64,000 nt of DNA from Haloplanus ruber (GTDB lineage: Archaea; Halobacteriota; Halobacteria; Halobacteriales; Haloferacaceae): assembly GCF_024494725.1 (NCBI RefSeq), contig NZ_JANHDK010000001.1, forward strand, positions 1,116,001 to 1,180,000. Reading direction: 5' to 3'. The notes beneath the pieces were generated by a model. That model was not told where the DNA came from. It worked only from the letters and a program-made list of their open reading frames with translations, and ran no database searches. Both the position numbers and the translations under genes were made by a program. Below, in pieces: positions 26,113 through 35,082 of the stretch (position 1 is the first letter of the stretch; each line of letters starts with the position of its first letter).

Positions 26113-27177
26113 CTACCGTTCGTCGTCCGGGATTAAGTCGTTCCCGTCGGCCGGCTCGTGATCCACTAGATAGCGCCGGCCGTCGTCGAGCGTCGCCGCG
26201 GTCACGGCCGAGACGGTGGACGGTCGAATCCGACGCTCGGCCTTCGTGACGACACGAAAGTCGTAGTGTTCGGCCTCGTACCCGCCATCTCGGTCGGCCA
26301 TCGCCTCCCGGTGGCGCGCCAGGCGGTCGGCGACGCGCCGGCGCGAAATCGTCGGGAGGTCGTCCACCCGGTCGTCGAGCGCGGTAAAGAGGTCGCCGTC
26401 GAGGTCGTAGCCGACCGAGTTTCGGCCGGCGAGCATGGCCGCGAGCGCCGTCGTCCCGGTCCCAGCGAAGGGATCGAGCACCTGGTCGCCCTGCACCGAG
26501 AACATCCGGACGAGACGGAGCGGAATCTCGACGGGGAAAGCCGCCGAGCGGTCCCGACGCTCCGTGTCCCCGTTCTCGCCCTGTCTCTCGCCGCGAACCT
26601 CCCACAGGTCCGAGAACCACCGGTTGCGCTCCTCCCAGAAGAAGGCGCTCTCGTACCGGTCGTCGTCGCCCGGTGGGAACGAGCGGGTCCCACCTTTGCG
26701 AAAGAGGAGGATATACTCGTGTTCGAGGGTGACGTAGGCGTTCGTCGGGAGCGTGCCCGACCCCATGAACTTCGCGAGGCTGTTTGTCGGCTTGCGCCAG
26801 AGCACGTCGGGAAGCGGGGTCAGTCCCCGGGAGCGGAGAGCGTCGACGATCCGTGCGTGGTTCGGGAACTGCTGAAACTCGCCGCCGACCGAACGGGTCG
26901 CGTCGCCGACGTTGATGCAGGCGATGCCCCCGGGCGCCAGCACGCGGTCGAGTTCGTCCCAGACAGCGTCGAGTTGGGCGTGCATGAGTTCGAAGGCGGC
27001 GTCACCGTCGCCGGCGTCGAGTGCCGCGCGTACGTCGGGGTCCCGTCCCGCGAAGAGGTCGTCCCAGAGGTCGATCATGGGGTAGGGAGGAGAGGTGACG
27101 ACCAGTGGGACCGACTCGTCGGCAACCGCGTCCATCGCGGCCGCGTCGCCGACGTGGAGTTCGTGTGTGGTCCGCAT
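26113..27177 (-). CDS. zim: Orphan N4-cytosine DNA methyltransferase, Zim type (probable CTAG)
   Basis: The product is 354 residues. The catalytic motif TSPPYP (residues 28-33) stands before the SAM-binding motif DPFAGTGTTALAA, the order of beta-class amino-methyltransferases; SPPY rather than DPPY favours N4-cytosine methylation. No restriction gene is next to it. In H. volcanii the orphan methyltransferase Zim (HVO_0794), which modifies CTAG, lies in the same neighbourhood between the trp genes and aglD, so this is probably the orthologue. The target site is inferred from that comparison. The start at 27177 is preferred over 27297, which would overlap the divergent gene. Confidence 0.8.
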   Translation of the reverse strand: MRTTHELHVGDAAAMDAVADESVPLVVTSPPYPMIDLWDDLFAGRDPDVRAALDAGDGDAAFELMHAQLDAVWDELDRVLAPGGIACINVGDATRSVGGEFQQFPNHARIVDALRSRGLTPLPDVLWRKPTNSLAKFMGSGTLPTNAYVTLEHEYILLFRKGGTRSFPPGDDDRYESAFFWEERNRWFSDLWEVRGERQGENGDTERRDRSAAFPVEIPLRLVRMFSVQGDQVLDPFAGTGTTALAAMLAGRNSVGYDLDGDLFTALDDRVDDLPTISRRRVADRLARHREAMADRDGGYEAEHYDFRVVTKAERRIRPSTVSAVTAATLDDGRRYLVDHEPADGNDLIPDDER

Positions 27178-27239
27178 CGCTACCACGTCCCGGCGCCCGG
27201 CAGGTATCGGTGTCGGTCGCGACACGCCGCGGCGTTCAT

Positions 27240-28013
27240 ATGAGTCGCCCTCGTGGATCGACCGTGTCCGAGCCTCGTCGCCTCGTCTCGCTCGCACCGG
27301 CCGCCACGGTGACGCTTCGGGAACTCGGCGTCGCCGACCGCCTCGTCGGCGTCACGAGCCACTGCCCGAAGGAACTGGCCGACGTCGACGCCGATCCGGC
27401 AGTCCTGGGTGGGTGGCTGACCCCCGACCTCGACCGCCTCGAAGCCCTCGATCCGGACCTCGTCTGTACCGGTGACGCCCTGCAGTCCGACCTCCGGGAC
27501 GCCATCCGGAGCCGCGGACCCGCAGTCCACCACACCGACGCCACGACGCTCGACGGCGCCATCGAGGGGTTCGTCGAACTCGGTCGGGCCGTCGGCCGAC
27601 CGGACGCGGGCGCCGCCCTCGCCGCTCGGAGTCGTGAGCGCCTCGCTCGCCTCCGCGACCGGGCCCCGGACGAGCGCCCGACCGTCTACTGCGAGGAGTG
27701 GGCGGAGCCGCCGATGGCCGCCGGTAACTGGGTACCCGAGGCCGTCGCCGCCGCCGGCGGTCACTACCCCTTCGTCGACCCCGGCGAGCGCTCGCGGGCG
27801 GTCACCCCCGCCGACGTCGAGGCGGCCGACCCCGACCACGCCGTTCTCCACCTCTGTGGCCAGGGGACGGACGTCGACCCCGCGACGATCACCGACCGGG
27901 ACTGGGCTATCGACCCGGCGGTCCACGTCGTCGACGACGCGCTCTTGAACCAGCCAAGCCCGAACCTGCTCGATGGGATCGAACGGCTGGCCGACCTGTT
28001 TCACGAGTGGTGA
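27240..28013 (+). CDS. Cobalamin-binding-like periplasmic-fold protein without signal peptide
   Basis: The product is 257 residues. It has the two-lobed fold of class III substrate-binding proteins: RLVSLAPAATVTLRELGVAD at the start, LEALDPDLVCTG, and VYCEEWAEPPMAAGNWVPEA, as in BtuF-like cobalamin-binding proteins. No signal peptide or lipobox is seen, so it should be cytoplasmic and is probably not a transporter component. A GTG at 27264 is an alternative start. A role in corrinoid metabolism is possible. The gene is divergent from zim. Confidence 0.78.
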   Translation: MSRPRGSTVSEPRRLVSLAPAATVTLRELGVADRLVGVTSHCPKELADVDADPAVLGGWLTPDLDRLEALDPDLVCTGDALQSDLRDAIRSRGPAVHHTDATTLDGAIEGFVELGRAVGRPDAGAALAARSRERLARLRDRAPDERPTVYCEEWAEPPMAAGNWVPEAVAAAGGHYPFVDPGERSRAVTPADVEAADPDHAVLHLCGQGTDVDPATITDRDWAIDPAVHVVDDALLNQPSPNLLDGIERLADLFHEW

Positions 28014-28019
28014 GGCGGG

Positions 28020-29849
28020 CTACTCCGCCTCGGGGTCCGGCTCCGCGGCGCCCGTTTCGTCCACCGCAGTCGTCAGCGAGACGTTGAGCGCGAGCATCGA
28101 GACGATACCGCCAGCGACGGTGACGAGGTTCTTGACGGCGTGATCGAGGACGGCGGCGCCGAAGGCGGTGGCACCGGTCACGGGCGTCAGTCCCGCGACG
28201 AGGAGGGTGAAGGCCGCCTCGTAGAGTCCGATGCCGCCGGGAGAGAGGGGCAACACCTTCGCCAGATTGCCGACGCTGACCGCGAAGAATCCGACGGCGA
28301 CGAGCGTCGGCGTCGAAAGCGCCACGTCGAAGGCCGCGAGGACGAGGATGGCGGTCACCACGTCCAGCGCCCAGATGGCGAGACTGCTGGCGCCCACCCG
28401 AGCGAAGGCGCCGCGGTCGGCGGCGACGGCCTGGATATCGCCGACGAACGATTCGAGGATGCCTGCCACGTAGTCGGCGTAGGAGTCGGAGCTAACGCGG
28501 GCGATCAGCCGCCGGATCAGGTTGCCGTCGCGGCGGGCGGAAACGACGATGGCGGCGGTAGCGAGGACGGCCGCGGCCGCGACGCCTGCCGCCACCGTCA
28601 GGGCCGTCCGGGCGCTCCGTGGGTCGACGCCCGGGACACTCCCGGAGAGCGTCGCCACCACCGAGTCGGTCGCCCCGGTGAGGACGTATCCGACGAGGAC
28701 CGCACCGCCAAGGACCGTGATGGTCAGCAGATCGAACACCCGCTCGACGGCCAGGGAGGCGAAGCCGGTCGGATAGGGGATGTTGCGGCGTGCCTTCATC
28801 ACGTACGCACGCACGCCATCGCCCGCGCGGAAGGGAAAGACCAGGTTACCGGTCTGGCTGATGAACACCGCGCCGGTGAGAAAGCCGAGGCGCTCGCGGT
28901 AGCCGAGTTCGACGAGAATATCGCGGTAGCGGCCGCCGCGAAGCGGCCACGAGAGGAGGTAGACGGCGGCCGCGAGCGCGACCAGCCGGCGATTCGCACC
29001 CTCCAGCTCCGCCAGCACGGCACCCGGATCGAGATACAGCGTCATGAGCGCGAGCGCAAGGAGCGTCAAGAGCACCCCGGAGCCGACGCTCACCCGACGG
29101 GTGATCCGGGGACTTACCGACACCTGCCACCAGAGCCGGAGGATCTGGCTACCCATCCCGAACACGTCGCGGACGAGGTCGACTTTCGTATCGCCTTTCG
29201 GCTCCCACTCGACGGGGAACTCGGCCACCTCCAAGCCGGCCCGCTGGGCGCGGATCAGTAGCTCCGTGTCCCAGAACCAGTGTTCGTCCTCGACCTGGCC
29301 GTGGAGGCGCTCGAAGGCCTCGCGGTTCAGCGCCTTGAATCCACACTGGTGATCGCGGAGCGGTGAGCGGAGAAACAGGCGAACGAGTCCGTTGTACGCC
29401 CGGGAGGGGATACCGCGTTTGGCGGGGCGCTCGGCGACCCGGCCGGGCATCCACCGCGACCCGGTCGCCACGTCCGCCTCGCCGGTGTGAACCCGCTGGA
29501 TCAGCTCCTCCAGATGCCGCATGTCGGTCGCGAGGTCGGTGTCGAAGTAGACGAGCGTCTCGCCGTCGGCGGCGGCGAAGGCGCGTTCGAGCGCGCCGCC
29601 GCGGCCGAGCCGTTCGTCGCTGTGGACGTGGCGGACGCGGTCGTCGGCGGCGGCGAGTCGGTCCGCAATCTCCGGAGTCCGATCCGCACAGCCGTCCTCG
29701 GCGACGATTACCTCGAAGGCCCTCGGCGGAAGGAAGTCGGCGAGCGTCGTGAGGGTCGTCTCGACGGTCCCCTCGATGGTCCGCGCCTCGTTGTAGGCGG
29801 GGAGGACGACGCTGACCTCGACGCCGGCGGCGTCGCGGGACCGATCCAT
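28020..29849 (-). CDS. aglD: AglD-type glycosyltransferase with flippase-like membrane domain
   Basis: The product is 609 residues in two parts. Residues 10-240 are a GT2 domain of the dolichyl-phosphate sugar synthase type: VSVVLPAYNEARTIEGT, LVYFDTDLATD (metal site) and DHQCGFKALNRE. From about residue 255 follow eight or nine membrane helices of the UPF0104/flippase-like domain, with LVFPFRAGDGVRAY and LPLSPGGIGLYEAAF. H. volcanii AglD (HVO_0798), which helps add the last hexose of the S-layer N-glycan, has this same architecture and a similar neighbourhood. The gene ends facing the cobalamin-binding-like gene. Confidence 0.85.
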   Translation of the reverse strand: MDRSRDAAGVEVSVVLPAYNEARTIEGTVETTLTTLADFLPPRAFEVIVAEDGCADRTPEIADRLAAADDRVRHVHSDERLGRGGALERAFAAADGETLVYFDTDLATDMRHLEELIQRVHTGEADVATGSRWMPGRVAERPAKRGIPSRAYNGLVRLFLRSPLRDHQCGFKALNREAFERLHGQVEDEHWFWDTELLIRAQRAGLEVAEFPVEWEPKGDTKVDLVRDVFGMGSQILRLWWQVSVSPRITRRVSVGSGVLLTLLALALMTLYLDPGAVLAELEGANRRLVALAAAVYLLSWPLRGGRYRDILVELGYRERLGFLTGAVFISQTGNLVFPFRAGDGVRAYVMKARRNIPYPTGFASLAVERVFDLLTITVLGGAVLVGYVLTGATDSVVATLSGSVPGVDPRSARTALTVAAGVAAAAVLATAAIVVSARRDGNLIRRLIARVSSDSYADYVAGILESFVGDIQAVAADRGAFARVGASSLAIWALDVVTAILVLAAFDVALSTPTLVAVGFFAVSVGNLAKVLPLSPGGIGLYEAAFTLLVAGLTPVTGATAFGAAVLDHAVKNLVTVAGGIVSMLALNVSLTTAVDETGAAEPDPEAE

Positions 29850-30182
29850 TTGGCGAGGATGGTCGGGCCGTGCTCAAGAACTTTCTGTCTCGGCTGTCCC
29901 ACGCTTTTGGGCCAGTAGGTGCGACGACACGCCCGAGTCCGGTTCGGCGGTCGGTAGCGTGATCGCCCGCCGCGAGTGCCGAACTCCGCCGGACTGGGCA
30001 CCGACGGGGAGTGGAGGCGCGGGACGGCCCGATCCGGCCCGTCGCGTATCCTCGTTCCGGTCGCCATCGCTGAGACCATCGCGCGACGCGCGGGTGCCAC
30101 CCTCGGCGGCAACTCCGACGTTGGGAAGCCGTACGCCGACACGGGCGAAGGAGCGAAGTGAGCGGCACGCGAAGGGGGTCGC
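29850..30182 (+). other. Intergenic region, no convincing gene
   Basis: This 333-nt gap separates the divergent aglD and DUF5788 genes. It holds short open frames on both strands, none with a good start, TATA spacing or protein-like composition. The frame at 29976-30161 ends with a plausible GATLGGNSDVGKPYADTGEG tail but lacks a credible N-terminus. Promoters for aglD and the polX operon should be here, yet no strong TATA box stands out. No tRNA-like structure was seen. Confidence 0.5.
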
Positions 30183-30626
30183 GTGAAAGAGTTCGAGCGC
30201 AAGCAGCTCCTCGAACGCGTCAACCGTGAGGCGGCGACGGTGGGCGCGACCATCCCCGAAACCATCGACGTGCAGGGCGAGGAGGTGGATCTTCAGGAGT
30301 TCGTCTTCGAGATCAAACGCCGCGACACGGTGCCCCAAGGCGAACGCGAGCGTGTCGAACAGGCAAAGCGGAACCTCCGCCGCGAGCGACTCGAGCGGCT
30401 CGAACCCATCGAGGACGGTGAGGTGAGCTACGCCGAGGGCGAGCGCTTGGTCGAGAGTATCATCGGCATCGACCGCGCGCTCAACGCCCTCGAGGCGCTC
30501 GGGACGGCGGACCTCGAACACGAGGCCGAAGCCCAGGAGGCCGCGGATCGCAAGCGCTGGATGAAGTTCCTGCGGAAGGCGCTCGGTCACGAGGACACGA
30601 GTCACAACACCCGGGGGCGGCCGTGA
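30183..30626 (+). CDS. DUF5788 family protein
   Basis: The product is 147 residues from a GTG start and begins MKEFERKQLLERVNREAATV. It is almost entirely helical and highly charged, with EEVDLQEFVFEIKRRDTVP as the conserved centre. It matches the haloarchaeal DUF5788 family of unknown function. The stop overlaps the GTG of polX by 4 nt, so the protein is made together with the repair polymerase, which suggests a related role. Confidence 0.85.
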   Translation: MKEFERKQLLERVNREAATVGATIPETIDVQGEEVDLQEFVFEIKRRDTVPQGERERVEQAKRNLRRERLERLEPIEDGEVSYAEGERLVESIIGIDRALNALEALGTADLEHEAEAQEAADRKRWMKFLRKALGHEDTSHNTRGRP

Positions 30627-32413
30627 GCCTGAGCGCGGAGGTGGCGGCCCGCTTCGAGGAGATGGCCGATCTGCTCGAAGCCCGCGGCGTCGAGTACAAA
30701 CCCCGGAGCTACCGTCGCGCCGCCGAGAACGTCCGCGAACATCCGACGCCGGTCGAGGACCTCGTGGCGGAAGGGGTCGAGGCAGTCGAGCGAATCGACG
30801 GCGTCGGCGAGGCGCTCGCGGAGAAGGTCGTCGAGTACGCAGAGACCGGCGACATCGAGGAACTGGCCGAACTGCGAGCGGACCTCCCGGTCGACATGGC
30901 GGCGCTGACGAGCGTCGAGGGCGTCGGCCCGAAGACGGTCGGCGCGCTCTACGAGGCGCTCGGGGTCACGACCCTCGACGAACTGGAGGCGGCCGCGGAG
31001 GCGGGCGAGATCCGCGAAGTGTCGGGATTTGGCGCCAAGACCGAGGCGAACATCCGCGAGAACGTCCCCTTCGCGCGCCAGGCCCAGAAGCGGGAACGCC
31101 TCGGCGACGCCCGCCCGGTCGCGGAGGCGATCCGCGACCGCCTCCGCGGCGCGGACCCGGTCGAGCGCGCCGAACTCGCAGGGTCGCTCCGCCGGTGGCG
31201 CGAGACCATCGGCGACGTCGACGTGTTGGTGGCCAGTGAGGACGCCCCCGCGGCCGTCGACGCCTTTCTCGACTGGGACGCCGTCGACGACGTAATCGAG
31301 TCGGGGACGACGAAAGCGAGCGTCCGGGCCCGCGGACTCCGGGTCGACTGTCGGGTGGTCGTTCCCGACGAGTTCGGCGCGGCACTCCAGTATTTCACCG
31401 GGAGCAAGGACCACAACGTCCATCTCCGGAACATCGCCATCGAGCGCGATCTGAAGATGAACGAGTACGGCGTGTTCGACGTAAGCGAGGCGCACCGCGA
31501 CGCCGACGGCCGGACAGCGTCGGGCGCCGGAGCGGACGGGGACGATCAGCGCGCCGGCCGGCGGGTCGGGGGCGCGACCGAGGCAGAGATGTACGACGCC
31601 CTCGGCCTGTCGCTCGTCCCGCCGGAACTCCGCGAGGATCGAGGCGAGATCGAAGCGGCCCGAGCGGGGCGCCTCCCGACTCTCCTCGCCCCCGGTGACC
31701 TTCGCGGTGACCTCCACGTCCACACCGACTGGTCCGACGGGACCGAATCGGTCGAGGCGATGATCGCCGCGGCGGCCGAGCGTGGCGACGACTACGTCGC
31801 CATCACCGACCACGCCACCGGGCCGGGAATGGTCGGGGGCGTCGGCCTCAACGACGACGACCTGCGCGAGCAGATGGCGGCCGTCGCGGACGCGGCGGGC
31901 GACGCCACCGCCGACATCGAGGTGTTCCACGGCGTCGAGGCCAACGTCGACGCCGACGGCAACCTCTCGGTGGGGGACGACGTGCTCGCCGACCTCGATC
32001 TCGTGATCGCCTCGCCCCACAGCGCCTTGGGCCAGGATCGGGAGACGGCGACCGATCGGCTCGTCGCCGCGGTCGAACACCCCGAAACGGATATCCTCGG
32101 CCACCCGACCGGGCGACGCATCAACGACCGACCGGGACTCGATCCGGACCTCGACCGACTGGCCACGGCGGCCGCCGACGCCAACACGGCCCTGGAGGTG
32201 AACGCCAACCCCCACCGTCTCGACCTGAACGACGCGGGGGTCAGGACCGCCATCGAGGCCGGTGCGCCCATCGCCGTCGACACCGACGCCCACGGAGTGA
32301 ACGAGTTCGACCTCCGGCGGTACGGCGTTCACACCGCGCGCCGGGGGTGGGCCGAGACCGACGACGTGGTGAACAGCCGGCCAGTCGCGTCGCTGTCGAC
32401 GTTTCTCGCGTGA
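30623..32413 (+). CDS. polX: PolX-type DNA polymerase/3'-5' exonuclease
   Basis: The product is 596 residues from a GTG start. It begins with a Pol beta-like 8-kDa region and two helix-hairpin-helix motifs (ERIDGVGEALAEKVVEYAET and TSVEGVGPKTVGALYEALG). The polymerase palm is near residue 190 with GSLRRWRETIGDVDVLVAS, whose GDVDV aspartates bind metal. A linker (about residues 295-330) leads to the PHP domain, DLHVHTDWSDG and DYVAITDHATG, which gives 3'-5' exonuclease and AP-endonuclease activities in bacterial PolX. It is a base-excision repair enzyme. The middle gene of DUF5788-polX-Mut7-C. Confidence 0.94.
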   Translation: MSLSAEVAARFEEMADLLEARGVEYKPRSYRRAAENVREHPTPVEDLVAEGVEAVERIDGVGEALAEKVVEYAETGDIEELAELRADLPVDMAALTSVEGVGPKTVGALYEALGVTTLDELEAAAEAGEIREVSGFGAKTEANIRENVPFARQAQKRERLGDARPVAEAIRDRLRGADPVERAELAGSLRRWRETIGDVDVLVASEDAPAAVDAFLDWDAVDDVIESGTTKASVRARGLRVDCRVVVPDEFGAALQYFTGSKDHNVHLRNIAIERDLKMNEYGVFDVSEAHRDADGRTASGAGADGDDQRAGRRVGGATEAEMYDALGLSLVPPELREDRGEIEAARAGRLPTLLAPGDLRGDLHVHTDWSDGTESVEAMIAAAAERGDDYVAITDHATGPGMVGGVGLNDDDLREQMAAVADAAGDATADIEVFHGVEANVDADGNLSVGDDVLADLDLVIASPHSALGQDRETATDRLVAAVEHPETDILGHPTGRRINDRPGLDPDLDRLATAAADANTALEVNANPHRLDLNDAGVRTAIEAGAPIAVDTDAHGVNEFDLRRYGVHTARRGWAETDDVVNSRPVASLSTFLA

Positions 32414-32859
32414 CGGACCGCTTCCTCTGTGACGCGATGCTCGGCAAACTGGCGACCTACCTGCGGATGTGCGGCTACGATACGGCCTACGCCCTCGACC
32501 GGGAGGTCGAGGCCGACGACGCGGTCCGGGAACTCGCACGCGACGAGGACCGACGGCTCCTCACCCGTGACGCCGCCCTCGCCGCGCGGACGGCAGCGGC
32601 GATCCGACTCACGGCACGGGATATCGAGGGCCAGTTGGACGAACTCCGCGAGGCGGGGGTGTCGCTCTCGCTCCCGGAGCGGCCGCGACGGTGCGGGCGG
32701 TGTAACGGCCCGCTGGCTCCCGTCGACGCGTCGACAACGACGCCAGCGGACGCGCCCGACCCCGCGACGACCGACGTCTGGCGGTGCAGGCGGTGTGGCG
32801 GCCACTTCTGGATGGGGAGTCACTGGGACGACGTGCGGCGACGGCTGAACGACGGTTAG
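32410..32859 (+). CDS. Mut7-C RNAse domain protein with zinc ribbon
   Basis: The product is 149 residues from a GTG start. The N-terminal DRFLCDAMLGKLATYLRMCG and DRRLLTRDAALAAR are typical of Mut7-C (PIN-like) predicted RNases. The C-terminal half holds a zinc ribbon with CGRCNGPL and CRRCGGHFWMG. Substrate and biological role are unknown. The GTG overlaps the polX stop (GTGA), so the start upstream at 32347 is not needed. It may act with the repair genes or may simply share their promoter. Confidence 0.87.
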   Translation: MTDRFLCDAMLGKLATYLRMCGYDTAYALDREVEADDAVRELARDEDRRLLTRDAALAARTAAAIRLTARDIEGQLDELREAGVSLSLPERPRRCGRCNGPLAPVDASTTTPADAPDPATTDVWRCRRCGGHFWMGSHWDDVRRRLNDG

Positions 32860-32898
32860 CGGCGACTCCGTCCAGACCGACGACGCGGGACCGCGTGA

Positions 32899-33810
32899 TC
32901 AGCGATTGCTCCAGTCCTCGCAGGCGTCCATGTCGGCCATGACGCCGTCGTGGTAGCCACAGTAGGGCTGGATGCCGCGCTCGGTACGGACGTACTCGAA
33001 GTGCTCGCAGTTGCCGCAGTAGCGGTCGGCGGCGTCGGTGGTCGCGTCGGCCGCGGCCGTCGACTTCCAGGTCTCGTCGGCCCGGTCGGTCGGTCCGGAC
33101 GGGGAGGGTGGAGACTGGGGAGGCGACGTCCCAGCCGCCCCGCCGTCCGACGTCGAGGTGACGGTGGTGACCTCGCGGATATCGTCGGCGTCGGCCCCGC
33201 CGTCGCTCACACCGGAATCGACGGTCCCCGTCGGGCCGGCGACGCCGCCGCCGAGGCCGACCCCGCCGCCCGAGTTCGAGCGATCCACCTCGATCACCTT
33301 CGTCTCGCCTTGGCGAGTCACCTCCATCGTGACGGTGCCGCCGGGATCGTTGCGCGTCTTGAAGTTGGCGATGCCGACGAACAGACACCAGAAGGTGGTG
33401 AGCGCGCCGAGGAAGTAGATGCCGGCGGTCGGGAGCGTCAGATCGACCATACCGGGGGCGCAGTTGGCACCGGACCACCGACAGGGGTAGGCGTGGGCGA
33501 ACAGTGCGACGCCGAGGACGGCGACGCTGGCGCCGATGCCGGCGGCGGCGCGTGTCGACCGCTCCGCCGGGAGAACCGCCGAGATGCCGAGAAAGACGGC
33601 GGGCACGCCGAGACCGGCGAGGATGCCGCCGTACTCGCGCACGTCGAGGAGGGTGATTCCACCGCCCAGTAACACGTCCGTCGTGGCGACGACGATCCCC
33701 GCCACGACGAGGACGATGCCAACGAGAAAGAGGCTCGCCCCCGCGTAGATCTGCCGGAGACCCGGACCGCTCCGGTCGTCTCCGTGGTAGACCTCCCCGA
33801 GACTGGTCAT
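32899..33810 (-). CDS. DUF7139 family membrane protein
   Basis: The product is 303 residues. Four to five membrane helices lie in the first ~140 residues (GASLFLVGIVLVVAGIVVAT and similar). A Gly/Ser/Thr-rich linker of ~90 residues follows, and the end has CGNCEHFEYVRTERG and CGYHDGVMADMDACEDW, which could bind a metal. This fits the haloarchaeal DUF7139 family. The start MTSLGEVYHG at 33810 is preferred over 33837. It is divergent from the DUF5789 gene. Function unknown. Confidence 0.8.
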   Translation of the reverse strand: MTSLGEVYHGDDRSGPGLRQIYAGASLFLVGIVLVVAGIVVATTDVLLGGGITLLDVREYGGILAGLGVPAVFLGISAVLPAERSTRAAAGIGASVAVLGVALFAHAYPCRWSGANCAPGMVDLTLPTAGIYFLGALTTFWCLFVGIANFKTRNDPGGTVTMEVTRQGETKVIEVDRSNSGGGVGLGGGVAGPTGTVDSGVSDGGADADDIREVTTVTSTSDGGAAGTSPPQSPPSPSGPTDRADETWKSTAAADATTDAADRYCGNCEHFEYVRTERGIQPYCGYHDGVMADMDACEDWSNR

Positions 33811-33934
33811 AGCCAAGACTACGCCACCCACCCACAAAACCCTACGTCAGACGGGCGTGTGACGGCGTGTCGGCGGAGCGAGCGGTTCCGGGCGGTTCGA
33901 AGGGATTAACTCCCGGGCGAGAGTAGCCCGAAAC

Positions 33935-34222
33935 ATGGCAGAGGACGAGGACGACACGGAGCCGGCGGTCGAACTCGGAGAGGGCGAACCGGTCGAGGGC
34001 GCACCGCTCGCACGCGTCGCCTCCCGGCTCACCTGGCCGCAGGAAGCGAGCAACGTGCGACGGAAAGAGGGGACGGCGACGATTCGGACCCCCGATGGAC
34101 CGCGGACGCTCGATTCGGTGCTCGACGACGTCGACGAAACCTACTTCGATACGCGACAGACGTTCCTGTCCGCCGTGCGGTCGGTGATCGGGACGGGACC
34201 AGTCGCTACCGCCGAGGAGTGA
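33935..34222 (+). CDS. DUF5789 family protein
   Basis: The product is 95 residues, acidic, with WPQEASNVRRKEGTATIRTP and a LDSVLDDVDETYFDTRQTFL core. It belongs to the small haloarchaeal DUF5789 family of unknown function, perhaps a protein-protein contact module. The TATA-like GATTAACT near 33905-33912 stands about 27 nt before the ATG and supports a leaderless start. The membrane protease gene follows after 1 nt. Confidence 0.85.
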   Translation: MAEDEDDTEPAVELGEGEPVEGAPLARVASRLTWPQEASNVRRKEGTATIRTPDGPRTLDSVLDDVDETYFDTRQTFLSAVRSVIGTGPVATAEE

Positions 34223-34223
34223 G

Positions 34224-34886
34224 GTGAACCGCCCCCGGCTTTCTTGGGTGCGAACATCGCTGCTCGCCGGTCTCTGTCTCTCGGTTCTCTGGTCGCTCTG
34301 GAGCGTGCCGCCTACCAGTCTGCCCGCACGGTTGGTTCGGGACGTGACGCTTTTCATCGGGCTCCCCTGTGTCTTGGCGGTCGGTCGCAGCCGCGACATC
34401 GGGTGGCGCGTCGACCGGCGCGTGCTCCGCAACACCGTCGCGCTCGCCCTCGTCGTCACGCCGTTTTACGTCGTCGGAGCGTCGCTGCCGACGATCCGAA
34501 CGTACTACCCCATGTGGGCGACCGACACCGCACTCGCAACCTTCCTGCCACACGCCGCCGCTCAGTTCGTCGTCGCCGCCGCCGCCGAGACGTACTACCG
34601 GGGGTTGCTCTGTGTCGGTATCCGCGAACTCGGACTCAAGAGTGTCTTCATCAGCCCCGTCGTCTACGCCTTCCATCACATCCACAAGCCGCCGATAGAA
34701 CTGCTCCTGTCCGCGCCGGCCGACGTCTTCTTCGGCGCCGTCGACTATCGGAGCGAGTCGATCCTGCCCTCGGTAGTGGCCCACGGCGGTGGACTCGCCT
34801 TGCTCGATTGGCTGGTGCTCAACCCGCCGCTCGTCCCGACGGCGACGGTCGTTCGGTTGCTCTCGTGGCTTCCAGTCCCGCTGTAG
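34224..34886 (+). CDS. CPBP family intramembrane protease-like protein with altered EExxxR motif
   Basis: The product is 220 residues from a GTG start with about six membrane helices. The motif AETYYRG aligns with the EExxxR motif of CPBP proteases, but the first Glu is Ala, while FHHIH keeps the FxxxH histidine. The third motif is less clear (SVVAHGGGLAL, His followed by Gly). It may be a non-catalytic member or one whose register differs. It is translated 1 nt after the DUF5789 stop. Confidence 0.72.
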   Translation: MNRPRLSWVRTSLLAGLCLSVLWSLWSVPPTSLPARLVRDVTLFIGLPCVLAVGRSRDIGWRVDRRVLRNTVALALVVTPFYVVGASLPTIRTYYPMWATDTALATFLPHAAAQFVVAAAAETYYRGLLCVGIRELGLKSVFISPVVYAFHHIHKPPIELLLSAPADVFFGAVDYRSESILPSVVAHGGGLALLDWLVLNPPLVPTATVVRLLSWLPVPL

Positions 34887-35052
34887 CGACGGCCGCGCTC
34901 GCACGATGCGCCGTGGGCGCGAGGTGGCCGTCGCGGCCGTGGCTCGTCGGAGAGCGCACACGACGTTGTGGGCCCTTCGTGGGTACCACAGCGTGTCGGG
35001 AGTCGTCGACGCCGGTCCGAACAGGACGAGACACCGGGACTCTCGGCAGTGG

Positions 35053-35058
35053 TTTATT
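35053..35058 (+). promoter_or_regulatory. TATA element of the DUF302 gene
   Basis: TTTATT stands 25-30 nt before the GTG at 35083, which supports this GTG as a leaderless start over the longer frame that opens at 34789. Confidence 0.6.
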
Positions 35059-35082
35059 CGGCCGGCGTGCGTTACGGCGAGT

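Noticed and set aside
29976-30161. A 61-residue plus-strand frame with a protein-like end
   Set aside because: The N-terminal half looks like translated non-coding sequence and no promoter is seen; kept only as a note in the intergenic entry.
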